Below, in pieces: positions 1 through 6,333 of a stretch of DNA of 64,000 nt. The notes below the pieces were generated by a model that saw nothing but the letters and a program-made list of their open reading frames with translations, was not told where the DNA came from and did no database searches. How positions within the stretch are numbered: position 1 is the first letter of the stretch; each line of letters starts with the position of its first letter. Position numbers and translations under genes: made by a program. The stretch is from NCBI GenBank assembly GCA_002421005.1, contig DIJC01000007.1, forward strand, positions 15,221-79,220, in the 5' to 3' direction. This DNA is from Enterobacteriaceae bacterium UBA5654. GTDB taxonomy: Bacteria > Pseudomonadota > Gammaproteobacteria > Enterobacterales > Enterobacteriaceae.

Positions 1-814
1 CATCAAATACGGCGGTCATCACCAGCGCCAGCACGCTCGGCAGCACCAGCGGATTCAGCGCGCCCATAATATCCAGGCTGCCAATCAGCGAATTACCGTT
101 TGCGTCGCTTAACGACGGCATGGCAAAAATGCCGGAAAAATGGACGTTAGGATCGAAAAGCAGACCGACCACTGAAATGCTGATAATGGTCAGCAGGATG
201 CCGCCCGGCACTTTCAGTTTCTCCAGACCGATAATCATCGCCAGACCAATCAGCGACATAATCACCGGGAAGCTGTCGAAGTGGCCCAGCGTGACCGGTA
301 AACCGTCAAGCGGGTTTTTGATCACCAGACCCACGCCGTTAGCGGCAATCAGCAGCAGGAACAGGCCAATACCAATCCCGGTACCGTGCGCGATGCCCTG
401 CGGCAGGTTGCGCAAAATCCAGCTACGAATGCCGGTTGCGGAGATGACGGTGAACAGCACACCCATCAGGAATACCGCGCCAAGCGCAACCGGAATACTG
501 ATGTGCTGACCCAGTACCAGGCTAAATGCGGTAAAGGCGGTCAGCGAGATGGCGCAGCCAATCGCCAGCGGCAGGTTGGCCCACAGCCCCATTACGATGG
601 AGCCAACGCCTGCGACCAGGCAGGTCGCCACAAACACCGCTGCGGGTGGAAAACCCGCTTTGCCGAGCATCCCCGGCACCACAATCACGGAGTAGACCAT
701 CGCCAGAAAGGTGGTCAGACCGGCGACAATCTCCTGACGAACGGAGCTGCCGCGAGCAGAAATTTTAAACCAGGCGTCAAGTGAACCGCCGGTACGCGCT
801 GAAGGCGTAGACAT
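1..814 (-). CDS. ghxP: Guanine/hypoxanthine permease, partial (3' end off window)
   Basis: This is the N-terminal 271 residues of an inner-membrane NCS2/AzgA-type purine:H+ symporter that imports guanine and hypoxanthine. The protein reads MSTPSARTGGSLDAWF at the start and then runs into repeated hydrophobic helices rich in Gly and Ala, including a GIGIGLFLLLIAANGVGL stretch. It matches my memory of E. coli GhxP (YjcD) almost residue for residue. The start at 814 was chosen because it gives the conserved N-terminus. The gene runs off the left edge, so its C-terminal transport helices cannot be checked. PurR-type operators lie upstream, in keeping with control by purine supply. Confidence 0.96.
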   Translation of the reverse strand, partial: MSTPSARTGGSLDAWFKISARGSSVRQEIVAGLTTFLAMVYSVIVVPGMLGKAGFPPAAVFVATCLVAGVGSIVMGLWANLPLAIGCAISLTAFTAFSLVLGQHISIPVALGAVFLMGVLFTVISATGIRSWILRNLPQGIAHGTGIGIGLFLLLIAANGVGLVIKNPLDGLPVTLGHFDSFPVIMSLIGLAMIIGLEKLKVPGGILLTIISISVVGLLFDPNVHFSGIFAMPSLSDANGNSLIGSLDIMGALNPLVLPSVLALVMTAVFD

Positions 815-925
815 AGAAAACATCCCCTGAGAATTTTTATCTTTCGTTGGTAAGCGTGGTGGACCATCCACTGCCAGCTAAACGTCATCTCCCTGTGCTG
901 GATCACGGTAAAGAGGCACCGTAAA

Positions 926-1039
926 AAGCAAACGTTTAACTCCGCGCAAACAAAACGGCTTTAAAAGTTATCCGCTCATGCGAATAAGGACGAAAAAACC
1001 GCCTTAACCGCGCCCGCAGATAAAAGGCAAACGATTATC
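926..1039. promoter_or_regulatory. ghxP upstream region with two weaker PurR-like sites
   Basis: The 378-bp gap between ghxP and the GST gene holds no gene. Besides the strong PurR box at 1124-1139, it has two shorter matches: AAGCAAACGTTTAAC at 926-940 and AGGCAAACGATTATC at 1025-1039. They keep the GCAAACG half-site and partly keep the other half. Several operators in one promoter region would allow PurR to repress from more than one site. The promoter itself could not be placed with confidence. Confidence 0.45.
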
Positions 1040-1123
1040 CAGCGTTTAACCCGCCTTTTTCAACTGAACTTTGCAACGATTGACGAAAATTCACCGGGGG
1101 TGATGAAGAAATCACCAGCAGAT

Positions 1124-1139
1124 GCGCAAACGTTATCGT
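1124..1139. promoter_or_regulatory. PurR operator upstream of ghxP
   Basis: The 16-mer GCGCAAACGTTATCGT closely fits the PurR consensus ACGCAAACGTTTNCNT, with the central CG and both AAAC/GTT arms kept. It lies about 310 bp upstream of ghxP and just beyond the 3' end of the convergent-side GST gene. PurR control of ghxP is known in E. coli. The assignment here rests on sequence match only. Confidence 0.7.
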
Positions 1140-1193
1140 TTATGCGCAATCTGGCAACGTTTTAACTGCGAATTATTTGCAACCGCGCGGGTT

Positions 1194-1862
1194 TTATTCG
1201 CCCGGCAGCGTGAACGGGCCGCCTTTCTCAATTGCCGTCTGCCAGGCCGGGCGCATTTCCACGCGCGTTTTCCACGCCTTCAGATTAGGGAGATTATCGA
1301 TACCGCCGCGTGAGAGCAGGGCAAAAACCGGGAAGCTCATCTGGACATCGGCCATGCTCAGATTTTCTCCGGCAAACCACGGGGTATGCGCAAGCTCAGC
1401 CTCAATAAAACGCGCGTGGGTTTCGATCTGCTTATTGAGATAGGCTTTCTGTACGCCCTGCCCCAGCGCGTTACCCAGCGTGCGCAGGCCAAACGGCACT
1501 GGTGGCTTGCCGAGACGCCCGAAAATCAGCTTCATTAGTAGCAGCGGCATCAGCGATCCTTCGGCGTAGTGCAGCCAGAAGCGGTACTTCAGTTTTTGCT
1601 CTTTATCCTGCGGCTGAAGCTGGTGGGTGGGATCGTAATACTCTTCCAGATACTCAAGGATCGCACCGGATTCGGCGATAATCAGCCCGTTATCATCCAG
1701 TACCGGCGATTTGCCCAGCGGATGCACTTTCTTCAGCGCGTCCGGGGCAAGCATGGTTTTCTCGCGCTGATAATGCACGATTTCATACGGCAGCTTCAGT
1801 TCCTCAAGCGCCCAGAGCACGCGCTGCGAGCGCGACTGGTTAAGATGATGCACCTTCAGCAT
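1194..1862 (-). CDS. Glutathione S-transferase family protein
   Basis: This 222-residue soluble protein has the canonical GST layout: an N-terminal thioredoxin-like domain (about residues 1-78) and an alpha-helical C-terminal domain. The N-domain has the SRSQRVLWALEELKLPYE helix, the KSPVL cis-proline motif near residue 52 and the ESGAILEYL glutathione-gamma-glutamyl motif near 65. The C-domain has the LSMADVQMSF hydrophobic staple around residue 168. GSTs conjugate or reduce electrophiles and peroxides with glutathione; the substrate of this one is unknown. It lies 51 bp downstream of soxR on the same strand and could be co-transcribed with it. I recall a similar gene beside soxR in Salmonella. 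Confidence 0.93.
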   Translation of the reverse strand: MLKVHHLNQSRSQRVLWALEELKLPYEIVHYQREKTMLAPDALKKVHPLGKSPVLDDNGLIIAESGAILEYLEEYYDPTHQLQPQDKEQKLKYRFWLHYAEGSLMPLLLMKLIFGRLGKPPVPFGLRTLGNALGQGVQKAYLNKQIETHARFIEAELAHTPWFAGENLSMADVQMSFPVFALLSRGGIDNLPNLKAWKTRVEMRPAWQTAIEKGGPFTLPGE

Positions 1863-1913
1863 ACATTTCTCCTGTAGTTTGACCTGATTAACTATAGGAG
1901 AGGTTCCGCCTTT

Positions 1914-2372
1914 CTACTCCTCTTCCAGCAGACGCGCGCCGGTACCCTCTTCCCCCAGTTTGTCGCCGGGATTACGCAGCGGGCAGTCGCGCCGCGAAAG
2001 ACAGCCGCAGCCGATACAGCCGTCAAGCTGATCACGCAGTGCAACCAGCGTATGAATGCGCCGATCCAGCTCCTCGCGCCACTGGGAGGAAAGATGCTGC
2101 CATTCTTTGGCGCTCAGGTTATGCCCTTCCGGCAGGACGCCGAACGATTCGCCAATCGTCGCCAGCGGAATGCCGATGCGCTGGGCAATCTTAATGATCG
2201 CCACATAGCGCAACACGTCGCGCGAGTAGCGCCGCTGATTGCCGCTGTTACGAATACTCTTAATTAAGCCCTTACTCTCGTAAAAATGCAGGGCCGATAC
2301 CGCCACGCCGCTACGCCTGGCGACTTCACCCGGCGTCAGAAGCGCTTTTATACGTGGGGATCTCTTTTCCAT
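1914..2372 (-). CDS. soxR: Redox-sensing transcriptional activator SoxR
   Basis: SoxR is a MerR-family dimer that carries a [2Fe-2S] cluster. When the cluster is oxidised by redox-cycling drugs or nitric oxide, SoxR activates soxS. The 152-residue product has the winged HTH (LTPGEVARRSGVAVSALHFY) at about residues 12-31, the dimerisation helix, and the cluster motif CIGCGCLSRRDC with cysteines 119, 122, 124 and 130, all four ligands present. Length fits the E. coli protein (154). It is divergent from soxS, with the SoxR operator in the 83-bp gap between the two start codons. Confidence 0.98.
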   Translation of the reverse strand: MEKRSPRIKALLTPGEVARRSGVAVSALHFYESKGLIKSIRNSGNQRRYSRDVLRYVAIIKIAQRIGIPLATIGESFGVLPEGHNLSAKEWQHLSSQWREELDRRIHTLVALRDQLDGCIGCGCLSRRDCPLRNPGDKLGEEGTGARLLEEE

Positions 2373-2379
2373 AAAGCAC

Positions 2380-2410
2380 TTTACCTCAAGTTAACTTGAG
2401 GAATTATACT
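2380..2410 (+). promoter_or_regulatory. soxS promoter with SoxR operator
   Basis: A perfect 18-bp palindrome, CCTCAAGTTAACTTGAGG, occupies 2384-2401. It sits inside the spacer between a -35 box TTTACC (2380-2385) and a -10 box TATACT (2405-2410). The spacer is 19 bp, the overlong spacing typical of MerR-family promoters that the activator must distort. This matches the known E. coli soxS promoter. Confidence 0.95.
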
Positions 2411-2455
2411 CGCCCGCAGAGAAATGACGAATCTTAGATGAGAAGAGGCCGCTGT

Positions 2456-2785
2456 ATGTCGCATCGCGAAATTATTCAAACGCTGATTGAATGGATTGAT
2501 GAACATATCGATCAACCGCTTAATATTGATATGGTCGCCAGAAAATCAGGATATTCGAAGTGGTATTTACAGCGGATGTTCCGCGCGGTGATGCACCAGA
2601 CTCTGGGCGATTACATCCGTCAGCGTCGGTTACTGCTGGCGGCGGAAGCGTTACGCACCACCCAGCGTCCTATTTTTGATATCGCCATGGATCTGGGTTA
2701 CGTCTCGCAGCAAACCTTTTCCCGCGTTTTCCGCCGCGAATTCGATCGCACGCCAACGGATTATCGTCATCAGATTTCAGCGTGA
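2456..2785 (+). CDS. soxS: Superoxide response regulator SoxS
   Basis: SoxS is a small AraC/XylS-type activator of oxidative-stress and efflux genes (sodA, zwf, fpr, acrAB, micF). The 109-residue protein is essentially one DNA-binding domain with two HTH motifs: the first includes KSGYSKWYLQRMF near residues 36-48, the second ends with DLGYVSQQTFSRVFRREF. The start at 2456 (MSHREIIQTL) is preferred over an in-frame ATG at 2438 because it gives the conserved N-terminus and has AGAAGAGG 7 bp upstream. Its last 16 bp overlap the 3' end of convergent pdeC. Confidence 0.98.
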   Translation: MSHREIIQTLIEWIDEHIDQPLNIDMVARKSGYSKWYLQRMFRAVMHQTLGDYIRQRRLLLAAEALRTTQRPIFDIAMDLGYVSQQTFSRVFRREFDRTPTDYRHQISA

Positions 2786-4359
2786 TGCTTGCGCGGCTTC
2801 AACAGCCTGATGGGCTGCTGGAGCCAGTTGATAAACTCCTGCGGCGGCATGGCTTTGGCGAAGTGCCAGCCCTGGCAATACTGTACCCCACGCTTGAGCA
2901 GCCATGACACCTGCTCCGCCGTCTCTACCCCTTCCGCAATGGTTTTCAGCCGCAGGCTTTGCGCCATCTCAACAATATGCTCGGCGATCAGGTTATTGGT
3001 ACTCAGGGTATCGATAAATGATTTATCAATTTTTAAAATATCGACATTCAGGGAATAGAGATTGTGCAGGTTGGAATAACCGGTGCCGAAATCGTCTATC
3101 GCCACTTCATAGCCCGCCTGGCGAAATGCCTGAATAACCGGGGTCGTTTTGGGTACATCAATAAACCCGCGTTCGGTGACTTCAATTTTGATTTGCTGCG
3201 CCAGCACGGAGTGTTTTTGTGCTTTATCCGAGATGAGAGCAATTAAGCGCGAAGAGTGAAAATCGGACGCCGATAAGTTAATGGAAATATAGAGCTCTGG
3301 ATGTCCAGCAAGGAAATGGCCTAAATCAGAAAAAACTTCATCAACCACATAATCCGTGACATGTTCAATCAACCCTTCTTTTTCTGCCAGCGGAATAAAT
3401 TCTCCCGGCCCCATAACCTGACCTTCAAATCCTGGCCAACGCAATAGCGCTTCAGCACCGACGCACTGGTTATTTTTAATATCGATAATGGGTTGATAAT
3501 GCAGGCGAAGCTGGCGTTTTTGCAGCGCACGCTGGAGCAGACGGCGCGGGGAGTTGTACTCCCGGTGCGTTCGCGACCAGACCAGCAGGATCAAAATGCT
3601 GCAAATTATCCCCAGCGGCAGGGTTAAGGAAGCCTGATGGTAGAAATTATCGTGAAAGCGTGAAGCGGTGGTGGAGACAATAATGGCGATAGGCCGTCGT
3701 TCGGAGCGGGCAATGGTATAAAACCGTCCGTCATGCTGGAAGGTATAATCTTTATTAAGTAAAAGCTTTTTCAATATCGTCGGGTTGGCCTGCTCGCTGA
3801 CCGAGAAAAATTCATTGGTCACCGTATCATAAACACCATACGCCAGAGACTGGTCTTCAGAAATAACTTCACTGTAGGAAAGCGGATTGATCACGGCGAC
3901 ATAATTACCGCGTCGCATATAGTTCATTTTATAGCCAGGATAAAACGGCGTATCGCGATAATAATAAATATGCACATCTGGTTTACGCGAGTAATTTTCT
4001 TTCGGCATCAAGTAGGCTTGAGCGGGACGCGTAGTGGTTGAACAAATAAATTGATTGCCTGTGGCGTAGATTAAATCATCAACATACAGACGGCCATGAA
4101 CAATATTAAGCATTCGCTGCTGATGCTGTGGACTACAAATGTCGCCGCGATATTGTTCCGCCGCATCGCGCGCGATGTCAGCCTGCCGAATTACTTTCTC
4201 CGTTTTATTGAGCGCAAGTTGCGCAAATGAACGGAGCTGATCGCGGGTTTCTGAAACGGCTCTTAAATGAGCAAACCATAGCGCAAGCATCACCGGCAGA
4301 AGAACTACCATGATGATCCCAAGAACTCTCAGCACCTTGCGTTGCGCGCTATGATTCAT
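2770..4359 (-). CDS. pdeC: c-di-GMP phosphodiesterase with CSS sensor domain
   Basis: This 529-residue inner-membrane protein hydrolyses cyclic di-GMP and so favours motility over biofilm. It has a first membrane helix at about residues 11-30, a periplasmic CSS-type sensor region with a cysteine in FICSTTT near residue 106, a second membrane helix near 245-262, and a cytoplasmic EAL domain. The catalytic signature GAEALLRW has E303-A304-L305, and the metal-site loop DDFGTGYSN starts near residue 422, so the active site looks intact. It corresponds to E. coli PdeC (YjcC, 528 residues). It sits convergent to soxS, as in E. coli. Confidence 0.96.
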   Translation of the reverse strand: MNHSAQRKVLRVLGIIMVVLLPVMLALWFAHLRAVSETRDQLRSFAQLALNKTEKVIRQADIARDAAEQYRGDICSPQHQQRMLNIVHGRLYVDDLIYATGNQFICSTTTRPAQAYLMPKENYSRKPDVHIYYYRDTPFYPGYKMNYMRRGNYVAVINPLSYSEVISEDQSLAYGVYDTVTNEFFSVSEQANPTILKKLLLNKDYTFQHDGRFYTIARSERRPIAIIVSTTASRFHDNFYHQASLTLPLGIICSILILLVWSRTHREYNSPRRLLQRALQKRQLRLHYQPIIDIKNNQCVGAEALLRWPGFEGQVMGPGEFIPLAEKEGLIEHVTDYVVDEVFSDLGHFLAGHPELYISINLSASDFHSSRLIALISDKAQKHSVLAQQIKIEVTERGFIDVPKTTPVIQAFRQAGYEVAIDDFGTGYSNLHNLYSLNVDILKIDKSFIDTLSTNNLIAEHIVEMAQSLRLKTIAEGVETAEQVSWLLKRGVQYCQGWHFAKAMPPQEFINWLQQPIRLLKPRKHHAEI

Positions 4360-5209
4360 TTCAGCCTAATGTCCCTGCATTTTATGTGCCTGCGCTCCAG
4401 AGCGGATACTTTAGATAAACAGGTGATTACGTTGCATGAATCATACGACATTAGCAACCGACTTTTTATCGTAAAAACCTAATATTTGGTTATGAAGATA
4501 ATATTTTTCCGTAAGCCAAACTTAAAGTGAACGTCACGTTTTTATTAAGGAGAGGAGAAAATGCGCATAATGCCGTAAAAAGAGAGAGTCGCCGGGGAAG
4601 TTACAATAGTGCGCTGTATATTTATGCAGCAACTGGTTGATGAGTTGTGTCATGAAAACAGTATATGCTGAATTCCATATACCACTTTTGGCAAAATGAG
4701 CGGAAGATTAACCGCGTGATAATTAAGTGCTCGTTAAATTCAAAAAAAATGAGAGGGGATTGCACACTGCAATAAATCTGTACAAAAAAAATGACAAAAG
4801 AATTAAATGACCAGGCAAAATGGTGGGTTCAAAAGTTAATCATACGTACATTTAACTGTCCACTCGCTTTTTTTCGGAAACAGTTATACAGCGGTACATT
4901 TTAACGTAGCTTAAATCTTAATCATAATTTAACCATGAGGATGAACCCGCTACTTGCCGTTAAAAAAGTCAGTTAACAATATAGCTGAGTTTGTCCCGCG
5001 TGACGGATGAAAATTTTTCATGGCCGCAAGCGGGCAAAAATCCCGCTGCTGACTGGTGAATAAAAGAACAAATGTGATATAGTTCACACATCCTGTGAAA
5101 CAGGAACGCCGTTTCATTACACTACTCGCCTGCTCCATGACCGCCCACGTTTTTACGAATCGGCTGTCAGGCCGAAGGCATGTCATTTTTTGATTGAGGA
5201 TGAAGTTTC
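4360..5209. other. 850-bp gene-poor AT-rich interval between pdeC and yjcB
   Basis: No convincing gene of normal size lies here. The base composition is much more AT-rich than the surroundings, with runs such as TTCAAAAAAAATGAG near 4739 and TACAAAAAAAATGAC near 4781. A strong ribosome-binding site AAGGAGAGGAGAAA directly precedes ATG at 4561, but that frame closes after five codons (MRIMP). The right end has a perfect CRP site at 5073-5088. The interval presumably contains the pdeC promoter and a long regulatory region for yjcB. An unannotated small RNA is possible but cannot be shown from sequence alone. Confidence 0.6.
5073..5088. promoter_or_regulatory. CRP-cAMP site upstream of yjcB
   Basis: TGTGATATAGTTCACA matches the CRP consensus TGTGA-N6-TCACA at all ten defined positions. 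It lies 122 bp upstream of the yjcB start, a suitable distance for a class I activation site or for a promoter that lies a little further downstream. Confidence 0.75.
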
Positions 5210-5491
5210 ATGGCTACCATTACTACCAGCGTTGTTTTGCTGCGCTGGCCGCTGGTAAGCGCCGGGCTGATGTTTATCGCCAGTACGCTAAACGTTCAGT
5301 TCCGCAAAGCGGATTACATTGGTCTGGCGGTGATCAGTACCCTGCTTGGGCTTGTTGCAGCCTGCTGGTTTGCCACCGGGCTACTGGGCATTACGCTGGG
5401 TGATATGTCGGCGATTATGAATAATGTTAAAGATGTGATGGTCGAAACCATGAGTAAGATGCCGCCAGACTGGCCAGTAGTCATTACCTGA
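5210..5491 (+). CDS. yjcB: Small inner-membrane protein YjcB
   Basis: This 93-residue protein of unknown function has two hydrophobic stretches that look like membrane helices, at about residues 10-27 and 37-59, and a short polar C-terminal tail ending in PPDWPVVIT. Sequence and length match E. coli YjcB as I recall it. The start has GATTGAGGATGAAG upstream as a ribosome-binding site. The gene is convergent with ssb, and a perfect CRP site lies upstream, which suggests catabolite control. Confidence 0.9.
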   Translation: MATITTSVVLLRWPLVSAGLMFIASTLNVQFRKADYIGLAVISTLLGLVAACWFATGLLGITLGDMSAIMNNVKDVMVETMSKMPPDWPVVIT

Positions 5492-5547
5492 TCGACGCGG
5501 GGCGAAAGCACCAGCCCCGGTGAAGGAGCTGGTCGATGATAGTGTTC

Positions 5548-6087
5548 TTAGAACGGGATATCGTCGTCAAAGTCCATCGGCGGCTCGTTAGACGGTGCCG
5601 GTGCGGACTGCTGCTGCGGACGAGACTGCGCGCCGCCGCTGAACTGGTTGCCGCCGCCCTGAGGCTGCTGCTGTGGCTGCTGAGGCTGACCCCAACCGCC
5701 CTGCTGACCGCCGCCTGCCGGAGCGCCGCCCTGCGGACGACCACCCAGCATTTGCATCACGCCGCCAATTTGCGGGACGTTGATCTCGGTGGTATAGCGT
5801 TCCTGACCACTCTGATCGGTCCATTTGCGGGTACGCAGCTGGCCTTCGATATACACCTGAGAACCTTTACGCAGATACTCACCAGCAACTTCTGCCAGTT
5901 TGCCAAACATCACCACGCGGTGCCATTCGGTCTGCTCTTTTGTCTCACCGGTCTGCTTATCACGCCAGGATTCGGAAGTAGCCAGCGTGAAGTTGGCAAC
6001 TGCACCACCACTCGGCATGTAGCGTACTTCCGGGTCCTGCCCCAGATTACCGACGAGAATCACCTTATTTACGCCTCTGCTGGCCAT
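5548..6087 (-). CDS. ssb: Single-stranded DNA-binding protein
   Basis: SSB coats single-stranded DNA as a tetramer during replication, recombination and repair and recruits partner proteins through its tail. The 179-residue product has the OB fold in about residues 1-112 (MASRGVNKVILVGNLGQDPE at the start), a Gly/Gln/Pro-rich linker and the acidic tip MDFDDDIPF that binds partners such as exonuclease I. A longer in-frame start at 6228 was rejected because it runs through the LexA-box promoter region and adds 47 non-conserved residues. The gene is divergent from uvrA. Confidence 0.98.
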   Translation of the reverse strand: MASRGVNKVILVGNLGQDPEVRYMPSGGAVANFTLATSESWRDKQTGETKEQTEWHRVVMFGKLAEVAGEYLRKGSQVYIEGQLRTRKWTDQSGQERYTTEINVPQIGGVMQMLGGRPQGGAPAGGGQQGGWGQPQQPQQQPQGGGNQFSGGAQSRPQQQSAPAPSNEPPMDFDDDIPF

Positions 6088-6233
6088 AATCGTGTCTCCT
6101 GAAAACGTTCTTAATGAGTGTAAACGCGCGATTGTAACATTACCAGACCGCGTTTTGATACCTTGTGAAGTTGATTCCGGGAAACAACTTGCTGGCGACA
6201 TTTTTGCACATCCACGCGGAAGTTGCATTCCTA

Positions 6234-6253
6234 TACTGTATATTCATTCAGGT
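6234..6253. promoter_or_regulatory. LexA (SOS) box shared by ssb and uvrA
   Basis: TACTGTATATTCATTCAGGT fits the SOS-box consensus TACTG(TA)5CAGTA, with the CTGT half-site and CAG retained. It lies between the divergent ssb and uvrA genes, 81 bp from the uvrA start. The identical arrangement is well established in E. coli, where it gives DNA-damage induction of uvrA. Confidence 0.93.
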
Positions 6254-6333
6254 TAATTTGTGTCATAATTAGCCGTTTCAGTTGCAAAAACGCCGTTTGT
6301 CCTTCAAACAAATCAGGCTACCGGGAAAGGTGA

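Noticed and set aside
2438..2455. Earlier in-frame start for soxS
   Set aside because: It would place the ribosome-binding site AGAAGAGG inside the coding part and add six residues not found in SoxS proteins.
4950..5186. 78-codon minus-strand frame in the pdeC-yjcB interval
   Set aside because: It covers the yjcB promoter region and CRP site, has no good ribosome-binding site, and no family or conserved pattern is visible.
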